From assembly GCF_004331385.1 (NCBI RefSeq), contig NZ_SJON01000009.1, forward strand, positions 1 through 64,000: a stretch of DNA of 64,000 nucleotides, in the 5' to 3' direction. The notes under the pieces are model-generated. The model had not been told where the DNA came from. It was given only the letters and a program-made list of their open reading frames with translations, and searched no databases. The DNA comes from Enterobacter quasihormaechei (GTDB lineage: Bacteria; Pseudomonadota; Gammaproteobacteria; Enterobacterales; Enterobacteriaceae). This document shows positions 55,940 through 64,000 of this stretch, one piece after another. Position 1 is the stretch's first letter. Every line of letters starts with the position of its first letter. The position numbers and the translations under genes are program-made.

Positions 55940-57904
55940 ATGCGCCTGCACTCCCATCATCTTGAACTGCTCAGCCCGGCCCGCGACGCCGCCATTGCTC
56001 GTGAAGCCATTCTTCACGGTGCGGATGCCGTCTACATTGGCGGCCCAGGCTTCGGTGCCCGTCATAACGCCAGCAATAGCCTGCGCGATATTGCCGACCT
56101 GGTGCCGTTCGCCCACCGTTTCGGGGCGAAGGTGTTCGTGACCCTGAACACCATTCTTCATGATGATGAGCTCGAGCCCGCGCAGCGTCTGATTACCGAT
56201 CTCTACCAGACCGGCGTTGACGCGCTGATCGTTCAGGATATGGGCGTGCTGGAACTGGATATCCCGCCGATTGAGCTGCACGCCAGCACCCAGTGCGATA
56301 TCCGCACCGTTGAGAAGGCAAAGTTCCTTTCGGACGTTGGGTTCACACAGATTGTTCTGGCGCGCGAGCTGAACCTGAACCAGATCCGCGATATTCACCA
56401 GGCGACCGACGCCACTATTGAATTCTTTATCCACGGTGCGCTGTGCGTGGCGTATTCCGGGCAGTGTAATATCTCTCACGCCCAGACGGGGCGCAGCGCT
56501 AACCGGGGCGACTGCTCTCAGGCCTGCCGTCTGCCGTATACCCTGAAAGACGATCAGGGCCGCGTGGTGGCATTCGAAAAACACCTGCTGTCGATGAAAG
56601 ATAACGATCAGACGGCGAACCTCGGCGCGCTGATCGACGCCGGCGTGCGCTCCTTCAAAATTGAAGGGCGCTACAAGGACATGAGCTACGTGAAAAATAT
56701 CACCGCCCATTATCGTCAGATGCTGGATGCCATCATCGACGATCGCGGTGATCTGGCCCGCGTCTCTGCCGGACGTACGGAGCATTTCTTTATTCCGTCT
56801 ACGGACAAAACCTTCCACCGCGGCAGCACGGATTACTTTGTGAATGCGCGCAAAGGGGACATCGGCGCGTTTGACTCACCAAAGTTTATCGGCCTGCCGG
56901 TGGGTGAAGTGCTGAAGGTGGCGAAGGACCATCTCGACGTTCAGGTTACAGAGCCGCTGGCAAACGGCGACGGTCTCAACGTGATGATTAAACGTGAAGT
57001 GGTCGGTTTCCGCGCCAACACCGTGGAGAAAACCGGCGAAAACCGCTATCGCGTCTGGCCGAACGAAATGCCTGCCGATCTCTACAAAGCCCGTCCCAAC
57101 GCGGCGCTGAACCGTAACCTGGACCACAACTGGCAGCAGGCGTTGCTCAAGACCTCCAGCGAGCGCCGCATTGCGGTGGATATCGCGCTGGGGGGCTGGG
57201 AAGAGCAGCTGATCCTGACCATGACCTGTGAAGACGGTATCAGCGTGACGCATACACTCGACGGTATGTTCGAGGTAGCGAACAACGCAGAGAAAGCGCT
57301 GAACAGCCTGAAGGACGGCGTGGCGAAGCTGGGTCAGACCATTTATTACGCGCGTAATATTGAGGTGAATCTGCCGGATGCGCTGTTCGTGCCGAACAGC
57401 CTGCTGAATCAGTTCCGTCGTGAAACGGCTGAGATGCTGGATGACGCGCGCCTGGCAAACTATCCGCGCGGCAGCCGTAAGGCCGAAGCGGTGCCTGCGC
57501 CGGTTTATCCGGACACGCATCTCTCCTTCCTGGCGAACGTTTATAACCACAAAGCGCGTGCGTTTTATCATCGTCACGGCGTACAGCTGATTGACGCCGC
57601 GTATGAAGCGCATGAAGAGAAGGGCGACGTGCCGGTGATGATCACCAAACACTGCCTGCGGTTTGCCTTTAACCTCTGCCCGAAGCAGGCGAAAGGCAAT
57701 ATCAAAAGCTGGAAAGCAACGCCGATGCAGCTGGTGAATGGCGACGAAGTGTTGACGCTGAAATTCGACTGCCGTCCGTGTGAAATGCACGTTATCGGTA
57801 AGATGAAGAATCACATCTTCAAAATGCCGTCGCCTGGCAGCATTGTGGCCTCCGTCAGCCCTGACGACTTGATGAAAACCCTGCCGAAGCGTAAAGGCAG
57901 CTAA
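55940..57904 (+). CDS. rlhA: RlhA (YdcP), 23S rRNA C2501 hydroxylase
   Basis: 654 residues of the U32 peptidase-like family. Cys residues in GALCVAYSGQCNISHAQTGR and NRGDCSQAC and late KFDCRPCEM are the expected iron-sulfur ligands. RlhA hydroxylates C2501 of 23S rRNA together with prephenate-dependent chemistry. Length and place after ydcN match E. coli. The 3' end overlaps the yncJ stop by 4 bases. Confidence 0.95.
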   Translation: MRLHSHHLELLSPARDAAIAREAILHGADAVYIGGPGFGARHNASNSLRDIADLVPFAHRFGAKVFVTLNTILHDDELEPAQRLITDLYQTGVDALIVQDMGVLELDIPPIELHASTQCDIRTVEKAKFLSDVGFTQIVLARELNLNQIRDIHQATDATIEFFIHGALCVAYSGQCNISHAQTGRSANRGDCSQACRLPYTLKDDQGRVVAFEKHLLSMKDNDQTANLGALIDAGVRSFKIEGRYKDMSYVKNITAHYRQMLDAIIDDRGDLARVSAGRTEHFFIPSTDKTFHRGSTDYFVNARKGDIGAFDSPKFIGLPVGEVLKVAKDHLDVQVTEPLANGDGLNVMIKREVVGFRANTVEKTGENRYRVWPNEMPADLYKARPNAALNRNLDHNWQQALLKTSSERRIAVDIALGGWEEQLILTMTCEDGISVTHTLDGMFEVANNAEKALNSLKDGVAKLGQTIYYARNIEVNLPDALFVPNSLLNQFRRETAEMLDDARLANYPRGSRKAEAVPAPVYPDTHLSFLANVYNHKARAFYHRHGVQLIDAAYEAHEEKGDVPVMITKHCLRFAFNLCPKQAKGNIKSWKATPMQLVNGDEVLTLKFDCRPCEMHVIGKMKNHIFKMPSPGSIVASVSPDDLMKTLPKRKGS

Positions 57905-58134
57905 CCCGGAAAGTGGGTATCGGGTTTGCGCGATTTCTGCCAGGCATGGCGCTCGCGCAACCCCTCCGCAGATTCCTCTGCCTCGCTGCGTAACGCGTCG
58001 CTGTCAGCTTCATGACGAAGCTGATGGTCGGCGTTTTTCACATACAAAAATACATGTCCTTTGTGCTCCGCCATAATCTGCCCTGAGAACAGGGCGCTTA
58101 TCAGCAGCAGTAGTGACAATCCTTTTCTGAACAT
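57901..58134 (-). CDS. yncJ: YncJ, small exported protein
   Basis: 77 residues: a signal peptide (LSLLLLISALFSGQIMA) and the sequence VKNADHQLRHEADSDALRSE as in E. coli YncJ (76 residues). Function is unknown; in E. coli it is a Cpx/envelope-stress gene. Place beside rlhA is conserved. 58135-58377 holds no gene. Confidence 0.88.
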   Translation of the reverse strand: MFRKGLSLLLLISALFSGQIMAEHKGHVFLYVKNADHQLRHEADSDALRSEAEESAEGLRERHAWQKSRKPDTHFPG

Positions 58135-58377
58135 CCTTCATCCCCCGAAAATACGCCAGGGTTATCGTAGGGATAATTTCATAGAGTAATTATTTGACTG
58201 TTCAAATTTGAGAAAACAGACTGTCAAAATTTGTGATCGCAATACAGCGCATCTGAGACTATTCTTAAAAGCATTCTTGTCTTTGTAAACTCCCATTTCT
58301 GGTATGAAAAGAGCAGCTAGATTTATGGGGAAATCATTTACAATAAGATTTTTCTGGCTAAGGATTGGATCTAATAA

Positions 58378-58740
58378 ATGAAAAAAATAATCGTGCTATC
58401 ACTTCTGGGCGTAGTGGTTGCTGTGGGTGCTGCTGCCAGCATCTATTCAAACGAAGAACCAGAATATATTCAGTCAGCGAAAAGCCGCGTCGGATCGTAT
58501 TTAACCAGTGATTACGGCCGCGTCGAATGTAATAGCACCCAGGTAAGTGAAGATCGCTGGGAGCTGGGCTGCACCAACAAGGCGAGGGGGAAAACCTTTC
58601 AGTTTGCCGTTTACCCATCCGAGCAGGCACCGTACGGAGTCTCTCGCGCGTTTTATCTCGAAGCGATTAATGATGATGCCCGCCAGAGCGCCGAGCAGGG
58701 GCTGATGCGTTATCTGCAAATTAATACCAAAGCGGGTTAA
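58378..58740 (+). CDS. Small exported or membrane-anchored protein of unknown function
   Basis: 120 residues with an N-terminal hydrophobic segment (IIVLSLLGVVVAVGAAASIY) that is a signal or anchor. The periplasmic part has two Cys (RVECNST, LGCTNKA) that could form a disulphide. A weak AAGGA-type site precedes ATG 58378. I do not recognise the family. Confidence 0.65.
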   Translation: MKKIIVLSLLGVVVAVGAAASIYSNEEPEYIQSAKSRVGSYLTSDYGRVECNSTQVSEDRWELGCTNKARGKTFQFAVYPSEQAPYGVSRAFYLEAINDDARQSAEQGLMRYLQINTKAG

Positions 58741-58855
58741 TCGATTCGTTTATGCTTCGTTGAGGCTCACGGTGGTAGATTGCAGGTGATCCACATCCCG
58801 GTATGGAATACCGGAGCGTAGATACCAAAATACAAATCTATCCATGCAAGCATTT

Positions 58856-58881
58856 ACCGCCAGAATATGGCGGTTTTTTTT
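58856..58881 (+). terminator. Terminator between convergent genes
   Basis: ACCGCCA / TGGCGGT with a 5-base loop followed by eight T. Confidence 0.9.
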
Positions 58882-58887
58882 GCCTTT

Positions 58888-59898
58888 TTATCGGGTCGGC
58901 TGCAAAAACTGCTTTCGATATTGCGTCGGGGAAAGGGCATATTGCTGGCGGAAATGGTGGCGCAGCGTGGCGCTGAGTCCAAAACCGGTTTGTTCTGCAA
59001 TATTGTCGATGCTGAGTCGGCTATTTTCGAGATAATCCTTCGCCCGCTGCAATCTCGCCGTCAATAACCAGCGCGCGGGCGTGGTTCCGGTCGCGTCCTG
59101 GAAACGGCGCAGAAAGGTACGCTGACTCATGCCAACCCGCAGGGCCAGCGACCCGACGGTATGTGGCACGGCAAGATGCTGATGAAGATAATCAAACAGC
59201 TGACCCAGGCGCTGACTTTCCCGCAGTTGAGCCACCGGCCGGCTTAGCTGCTGGGTTTGCGAGCCATCTCTGTGGGGCGGGATCACCAGCCGACGCGCCA
59301 CGCGGTTTGCCGCCTCCATACCGTAATCCCGGCGCACCACGTGCAGGCACAGATCGATCCCCGCCGCGCTGCCGGCGGAAGTAAGAATATCCCCCTCGTC
59401 CTGATACAGCACATCCTCAACCACGGTGACGGCGGGAAAACGTGATTTCAGCGCGTGCGTGTAACGCCAGTGGGTGGTTGCCTTCCGTCCGTTGAGCAGG
59501 CCCGTGGCTGCCAGCACAAAAACGCCAGAACAGATTGAGAGCAACTGACAGCCGCGGGCGTGCGCCGCGCGTAACGCCTGACAGAGCGCCTCGGGTACGG
59601 GTTCGTCCAGCCCTCGCCAGCCGGGTACGACTACCAGATCCGCCGTCTCCAGCAGGTGCAGATCGCCATCGGCCAGAATGCGTATCCCGCCCGTTGCCCG
59701 GAGTTCGCCTTCATCCACGCTCGCCACGGCGAACCGATACCAGTCGTCGCCCATCTCCGGGCGCGGCAAGCCAAAGACTTCTACCGCCACGCCAAACTCA
59801 AAGGTGCACAAACCGTCATACGCCAGCACGACCGCGCGCGGAGGAGTGTGTCTTAAGTTTGTCATCTTTTTGCTGTTTTCTGGCATAGGCGGAGGCAT
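58888..59898 (-). CDS. GlxA/FtrA-type AraC regulator with DJ-1-like domain
   Basis: 336 residues. The N-terminal half is a DJ-1/PfpI-like domain (VVLAYDGLCTFEFGVAVEVF; CQLLSICSGVFVLAATGLL with the Cys of the nucleophile elbow), the C-terminal half an AraC DNA-binding domain (VGSLALRVGMSQRTFLRRF; NIAEQTGFGLSATLRHHF). This is the layout of FtrA/GlxA regulators. ATG 59898 or ATG 59865 (MTNLRHTPP) may be the start. Divergent from the rhodanese gene, its probable target. Confidence 0.87.
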   Translation of the reverse strand: MPPPMPENSKKMTNLRHTPPRAVVLAYDGLCTFEFGVAVEVFGLPRPEMGDDWYRFAVASVDEGELRATGGIRILADGDLHLLETADLVVVPGWRGLDEPVPEALCQALRAAHARGCQLLSICSGVFVLAATGLLNGRKATTHWRYTHALKSRFPAVTVVEDVLYQDEGDILTSAGSAAGIDLCLHVVRRDYGMEAANRVARRLVIPPHRDGSQTQQLSRPVAQLRESQRLGQLFDYLHQHLAVPHTVGSLALRVGMSQRTFLRRFQDATGTTPARWLLTARLQRAKDYLENSRLSIDNIAEQTGFGLSATLRHHFRQQYALSPTQYRKQFLQPTR

Positions 59899-59959
59899 TC
59901 ATGGGCTGTATTAAGGGATAGAGTAGTGTTAACACAAACACCACAAATGAGGAAGATTC

Positions 59960-60376
59960 ATGAGCTATGTTACTGAATTTCCGGCTTCCGAGCCGCAGGA
60001 AGCCGTGGGGCATTTTCTGCGACGCTTAAGCGTAGAGACGGACTGCGCCGATGTGCAACACGCTATATCCAGCGGTGAGCAGGACTTCGCTCTGCTGCAC
60101 GTGGTCGGGAAGCCCGAGCATTTTGCCCGGCGTCATCTGCCCGGCGCGCAGCATTTACCCTGGAGCCAGATTACCGCAGAGCGGATGAACGCGTGGCCGG
60201 CGGGCACGCTATTTGTCGTCTATTGTGCAGGCCCGCACTGCAACGGCGCGGACAGGGCGGCGCTGAAGCTGGCGCGTCTGGGTCTGCCGGTCAAGATTAT
60301 GCTCGGGGGCATGACCGGCTGGGAGGATGAGCAGTTCGCGTTTGCAGGATCGTCATCATCCGGTTCTGGAACATGA
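59960..60376 (+). CDS. Rhodanese-domain sulfurtransferase
   Basis: 138-residue single rhodanese domain with HFARRHLPGAQHLPW and the active-site loop VVYCAGPHCNGADRAA, whose first Cys carries persulfide. GAGGAAG precedes ATG. FtrA regulators are often divergent from such genes. The sulfur acceptor is unknown. Confidence 0.88.
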   Translation: MSYVTEFPASEPQEAVGHFLRRLSVETDCADVQHAISSGEQDFALLHVVGKPEHFARRHLPGAQHLPWSQITAERMNAWPAGTLFVVYCAGPHCNGADRAALKLARLGLPVKIMLGGMTGWEDEQFAFAGSSSSGSGT

Positions 60377-60440
60377 ATTTTTTTCAACACCGATGAAATT
60401 TTCTCGTTTGTCGTGAGGCAGGGGGTGTGACATCTTTTAA

Positions 60441-60464
60441 GGACGTTTAGACATCCAGAAGTCT
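60441..60464 (+). promoter_or_regulatory. Three tandem MetJ boxes
   Basis: GGACGTTT, AGACATCC and AGAAGTCT are contiguous 8-base units close to the met box AGACGTCT. They lie 63 bases before the MetE-like gene, so methionine repression through MetJ is likely. Confidence 0.7.
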
Positions 60465-60526
60465 AAAGATTCAAGAGATGAATTATCACTGTGGGCAATT
60501 AACGCCGACAGACAAAGGAGATTTCC

Positions 60527-61630
60527 ATGCAGCGACACCACGCCCCGTTCCGCGCCGATGTAGTCGGCAGCTTTTTACGCCCGGATTCCATTAAACAGGC
60601 GCGCCTGCAATTTGCCAGCGGTGAGATCGATGCCGGGCAGCTTCGCGCGGTCGAGGACGAGGCCATTCGCCGCGTTGTTGAGCAGCAGTGCGCCTGCGGC
60701 CTGCACGTGGTGACGGACGGTGAGTTCCGCCGCGCCTGGTGGCACTTCGACTTCTTTGACGGGCTTCAGGGCGTGGAGCGTTATGACGCTCAGCAGGGCA
60801 TTCAGTTCAACGGGGTGCAGACCAAAGCCCACGGCGTGCGCGTCACGGGCAAGCTGGGCTTCGGCGATCATCCTATGCTGGAAGACTTCCGCTACCTTAA
60901 AAGCATCAGCGGCAACGCGCAGCCGAAAATGACCATTCCGAGCCCGAGCGTGCTGCATTTCCGCGGTGGCCGCAAGGATATTGATGCCACGGTCTATCCA
61001 GACCTGAACGACTACTTTGACGATCTGGCGACCACCTGGCGCGACGCCATTCGGGCATTCTACGACGCGGGCTGCCGCTATCTGCAACTGGACGACACCG
61101 TATGGGCCTATCTCTGTTCGGAAGATCAGCGCCGCCAGATCCGGGAGCGGGGGGATGACGCCGACGAACTGGCCCGCATCTATGCCAACGTGCTGAACAA
61201 AGCGCTGGAAGGCAAGCCGGACGACCTGACCGTCGGGCTGCACGTCTGCCGCGGCAATTTCCGCTCAACGTGGATTTCAGAGGGCGGCTATGAGCCGGTG
61301 GCAGAGGTGCTGTTCGGCACGGTTAACGTCGACGCATTCTTCCTGGAGTACGACAACGATCGTAGCGGCGACTTCGCGCCACTGCGTTTTGTGCGCCCGG
61401 GCAAACAGCAGGTGGTTCTGGGGCTCATTACCACCAAGCACGGCGAACTGGAGAACCCTGAAGGGGTGAAAGCGCGTCTGGAAGAAGCTGCGCAGTACGT
61501 CGCGAAAGAGCAGATTTGCCTCAGCCCGCAGTGCGGATTTGCCTCCACGGAAGAGGGTAACAGCCTGAGCGAAGCCCAGCAGTGGGATAAAGTTCGCCTG
61601 GTGACGCAAATCGCCAGCGACGTCTGGTAA
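60527..61630 (+). CDS. MetE-like cobalamin-independent methyltransferase (YxjG/YxjH type)
   Basis: The 367-residue protein corresponds to the C-terminal catalytic half of MetE. It has DVVGSFLRP, TDGEFRR, YLQLDDTVWAY, GLHVCRGN (zinc His and Cys), EYDNDRSGDF, and SPQCGFAST (zinc Cys). Such short forms transfer methyl groups to homocysteine or related thiols from small donors; the donor is unknown. AAAGGAG precedes ATG 60527. MetJ boxes upstream place it in methionine metabolism. Confidence 0.9.
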   Translation: MQRHHAPFRADVVGSFLRPDSIKQARLQFASGEIDAGQLRAVEDEAIRRVVEQQCACGLHVVTDGEFRRAWWHFDFFDGLQGVERYDAQQGIQFNGVQTKAHGVRVTGKLGFGDHPMLEDFRYLKSISGNAQPKMTIPSPSVLHFRGGRKDIDATVYPDLNDYFDDLATTWRDAIRAFYDAGCRYLQLDDTVWAYLCSEDQRRQIRERGDDADELARIYANVLNKALEGKPDDLTVGLHVCRGNFRSTWISEGGYEPVAEVLFGTVNVDAFFLEYDNDRSGDFAPLRFVRPGKQQVVLGLITTKHGELENPEGVKARLEEAAQYVAKEQICLSPQCGFASTEEGNSLSEAQQWDKVRLVTQIASDVW

Positions 61631-61638
61631 CACCCTCC

Positions 61639-61669
61639 ACAGCGCTGCATTAATACAGTGCAGCGCTGT
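61639..61669 (+). promoter_or_regulatory. NtrC-like enhancer site within a strong dyad
   Basis: ACAGCGCTGCA and TGCAGCGCTGT form a perfect 11-bp inverted repeat with a 9-base centre. Its core TGCATTAATACAGTGCA (61646-61662) fits the NtrC consensus TGCACTAAAATGGTGCA at 13 of 17 positions. It lies about 100 bases before the sigma-54 promoter. It could also end the MetE-like transcript, although no T run follows. Confidence 0.6.
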
Positions 61670-61733
61670 ACCATTCTGAGTCGTTTCCCGTCATCCTTCT
61701 CTCGCATCCCTTTAAAATCTAGCCTCTGCAACC

Positions 61734-61749
61734 TGGCACTCTTTTTGCT
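61734..61749 (+). promoter_or_regulatory. Sigma-54 promoter of the urt operon
   Basis: TGGCAC-TCTTT-TTGCT matches the -24/-12 consensus TGGCAC-N5-TTGCW exactly. It lies 80 bases before urtA. Confidence 0.85.
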
Positions 61750-61829
61750 CTCCTGAAACTGACGTTACTTTTCTGCGTCCAGGCGGTAACGGACGTCTTC
61801 GCACAGCTTTCTTTTTCAGGAGTGAAAAT

Positions 61830-63101
61830 ATGCACCGTCGTACCCTTATTAAAGCGTTCGCCTTGTCCGCATCCGTCGTCGCCATGGGCATGAGCTTTGG
61901 CGTCCAGGCCGCAGACACCATCAAAGTTGGGATTATGCACTCTCTGTCCGGCACGATGGCCATCTCAGAAACACCCCTGAAAGATGTCGCCCTGATGACC
62001 ATCGATGAAATCAACGCCAAAGGCGGCGTGCTGGGGAAAAAGCTGGAACCGGTGGTGGTCGATCCGGCATCCAACTGGCCGCTGTTTGCCGAAAAGGCTC
62101 GCCAGCTTCTGAGTCAGGATAAGGTCGCCGTGGTGTTTGGCTGCTGGACGTCGGTTTCGCGTAAATCGGTTCTGCCGGTCTTTGAAGAGCTGAACGGTTT
62201 GCTGTTCTATCCGGTGCAGTACGAAGGTGAAGAGATGTCGCCTAACGTCTTCTATACCGGCGCGGCACCCAATCAGCAGGCGATCCCTGCGGTGGAGTAC
62301 CTGATGAGCGAAGACGGCGGCAGCGCGAAGCGCTTCTTCCTGCTGGGTACGGACTACGTTTACCCGCGCACGACTAACAAGATCCTGCGTGCCTTCCTGC
62401 ACTCGAAGGGCGTGGAAGATAAAGATATTGAAGAGGTCTACACCCCGTTTGGTCACAGCGATTACCAGACCATCGTTGCCAACATCAAGAAATTCTCCGC
62501 GGGCGGCAAAACGGCGGTGGTCTCCACCATTAACGGTGATTCCAACGTGCCTTTCTACAAAGAGCTGGCGAACCAGGGGCTGAAAGCCACTGACGTGCCG
62601 GTGGTGGCGTTCTCGGTTGGCGAGGAGGAGCTGCGCGGTATTGATACCAAACCGCTGGTGGGTAACCTGGCGGCGTGGAACTACTTTGAATCCGTTGATA
62701 ACCCGACCAACCAGACCTTCGTCGCGGCCTACAAAGCCTACGCGAAAGCGCACAAGCTGCCGAATGCCGACACCGTGGTCACCAACGATCCGATGGAAGC
62801 GACCTACGTTGGCCTCCATATGTGGGCGCAGGCGGTTGAGAAAGCCGGTACGACCGACGTGGATAAAGTGCGCGCGGCAATGGCGGGCCAGTCCTTCAGC
62901 GCGCCGTCCGGCTTTACGCTGACCATGGATGCCACCAACCACCACCTGCATAAGCCCGTCATGATTGGCGAAATCGAAGGTAACGGCCAGTTCAACGTCG
63001 TCTGGCAGACCGAACAGCCGGTACGCGCTCAGCCGTGGAGCCCGTTTATCGCCGGGAACGACAAAAAGCCTGACCAGCCGATGAAAACCGCCAGCAACTA
63101 A
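61830..63101 (+). CDS. urtA: UrtA, urea ABC transporter binding protein
   Basis: 423 residues with a Tat/Sec-like signal (MHRRTLIKAFALSASVVAMG) and the UrtA body: IKVGIMHSLSGTMAISETPL, FGCWTSVSRKSVLPVFEE, LLFYPVQYEGEE and FGHSDYQTIVANIKKFS. It delivers urea to the UrtBCDE transporter. AGGAG precedes ATG 61830. The sigma-54 promoter and NtrC-like site upstream fit nitrogen-limited induction. urtB follows after 23 bases. Confidence 0.95.
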   Translation: MHRRTLIKAFALSASVVAMGMSFGVQAADTIKVGIMHSLSGTMAISETPLKDVALMTIDEINAKGGVLGKKLEPVVVDPASNWPLFAEKARQLLSQDKVAVVFGCWTSVSRKSVLPVFEELNGLLFYPVQYEGEEMSPNVFYTGAAPNQQAIPAVEYLMSEDGGSAKRFFLLGTDYVYPRTTNKILRAFLHSKGVEDKDIEEVYTPFGHSDYQTIVANIKKFSAGGKTAVVSTINGDSNVPFYKELANQGLKATDVPVVAFSVGEEELRGIDTKPLVGNLAAWNYFESVDNPTNQTFVAAYKAYAKAHKLPNADTVVTNDPMEATYVGLHMWAQAVEKAGTTDVDKVRAAMAGQSFSAPSGFTLTMDATNHHLHKPVMIGEIEGNGQFNVVWQTEQPVRAQPWSPFIAGNDKKPDQPMKTASN

Positions 63102-63124
63102 GCCAACACCCAGGGAGAGACGTC

Positions 63125-64000
63125 ATGAACGCCATGCGCATCATTATTGCGATTGTGTGGCTTACCGGACTGCTGCCAGGGATGGCGCAGGCATCGGATG
63201 CCGATGATTTCGTTGCCGCCACCCGGAGCCAGCAGACCGCTATGCTGACCCGGTGGGCGGCCGCGCCGGAACCTGCACGTTTGCCGCTGCTTAAGGCGCT
63301 GCAAACCGAGAATCTTTATACCGACAGCCAGAAGCATGCTTTTACCCGCATCGACGGCGGCATGGTTGCACTGGGGGCATCAAAAACCGCCGAAGGGGCA
63401 ACCAAAGCCGTGCGCCTCACCAACCGGCTGCGCGTATTGACCCTCACGGCGTTGGCGACCCATCAGCTTGTCAGTGACAGTGTCACGGAAAGGCGTCATG
63501 CCGCGCGGCAGCTTCAGCGTGATGCCCAGCCGGAGATGCTCGGCTTCCTGCAACAGCGAGCCAGTCGCGAAACGGACGATGTCACCCGGCAGTCGCTGAT
63601 GCTGGCGCTGGCAAACCTTCAGCTGACGAGCCCACAGGCTGAAATACGGCTGAAGGCGGTTGAGCTGCTGGGACAGTCTGACGATCCGGACGTGCAGGCC
63701 ACGCTGGCACCGCTCACCCAGGCGCAAACCGAACCGGATGCACGCGTACGTGCCGCAGCTACCGAAAGCCTGGACCGTATCCAGCACCGTCTGATGTGGG
63801 GCGAACTGCTGGGGCAGGCCTTTATGGGCCTGTCGTTGGGATCGGTGCTGCTGCTGGCCGCCCTCGGGCTGGCTATCACCTATGGTCTGCTGGGCGTGAT
63901 CAACATGGCGCACGGCGAGATGCTGATGCTCGGGGCGTATGCCACCTGGATGGTGCAGCAGATGATGGCGCAGTGGATGCCTCAGTGGCTGGCGCTCTAT
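63125..64000 (+). CDS. urtB: UrtB, urea ABC transporter permease, 5' part
   Basis: The frame is open to the window end (292 residues seen). GGGAGAG precedes ATG 63125. A signal-like N-terminus (IIIAIVWLTGLLPGMAQA) is followed by a helical-repeat periplasmic domain of about 190 residues (VRLTNRLRVLTLTALATHQL; SPQAEIRLKAVELL) typical of long UrtB proteins. The LivH-type permease core then begins (GLAITYGLLGVINMAHGEML). The rest of the operon lies beyond the window. Confidence 0.93.
   Translation, partial: MNAMRIIIAIVWLTGLLPGMAQASDADDFVAATRSQQTAMLTRWAAAPEPARLPLLKALQTENLYTDSQKHAFTRIDGGMVALGASKTAEGATKAVRLTNRLRVLTLTALATHQLVSDSVTERRHAARQLQRDAQPEMLGFLQQRASRETDDVTRQSLMLALANLQLTSPQAEIRLKAVELLGQSDDPDVQATLAPLTQAQTEPDARVRAAATESLDRIQHRLMWGELLGQAFMGLSLGSVLLLAALGLAITYGLLGVINMAHGEMLMLGAYATWMVQQMMAQWMPQWLALY

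Overview
The window comes from a chromosome of an Enterobacter-like member of the Enterobacteriaceae; the species was not resolved. Much of the right half follows the E. coli order ydcI-ydcJ-opgD-rimL-ydcK-tehA-tehB-ydcL-ydcO-ydcN-rlhA-yncJ, with extra genes between the blocks. The host genes are GC-rich. A 16.9 kb prophage remnant and especially its cargo are clearly AT-rich.

Layout. 2-10724: the 3' end of a giant repeat adhesin of the BapA/SiiE/LapA type, followed by its type I secretion ATPase and membrane fusion protein. 10758-15695: a frameshifted winged-helix regulator, a LuxR-HTH/EAL protein, a ycgZ-x-ariR small-protein operon, a YqjD/ElaB-like anchor and a multi-spanning membrane protein. 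15900-32808: a defective lambdoid prophage bounded by a 16-bp repeat. It holds a truncated integrase fused to a YdaT-like remnant, O- and DnaC-like replication genes, DUF1367, DUF1364, antiterminator Q, a three-gene RiPP cluster on the opposite strand, lysis genes, fragments of head genes, umuDC, a HEPN-like gene and yedK. 32821-36098: frmR-frmA and a chemoreceptor. 36140-58134: the ydc/opgD/teh/rlhA block. 58378-64000: a GlxA/FtrA-type regulator with a rhodanese gene, a MetE-like methyltransferase behind MetJ boxes, and the start of the urea-uptake operon urtAB behind a sigma-54 promoter.

The most interesting element is the cluster at 21715-23806. It encodes an MvdC/MvdD-type ATP-grasp ligase, a three-helix membrane protein and a 111-residue peptide with four repeats. 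Three of the repeats match TxxTxxxExxDxD exactly and one has the last D changed to N. This is the hallmark of a graspetide (omega-ester peptide) precursor of the thuringinin type. The cluster sits just after Q, where lambdoid phages often carry cargo genes. Its role is not known from the sequence.

A second unusual point is the prophage attachment site. The 16-bp core is the FrmR operator itself, and the phage end carries a look-alike of the displaced frmR promoter (same -35, same 18-bp spacer, similar -10). Integration therefore appears to swap one frmR promoter for another. Other regulatory sites seen directly are two LexA boxes, a FliA promoter, a pair of probable YdcN operators, three tandem MetJ boxes, and a sigma-54 promoter with an upstream NtrC-like site.

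Two genes (the regulator at 10758-11641 and the peptide-binding protein at 49710-51307) carry apparent single-base deletions in short homopolymers. These may be real mutations or sequence errors.
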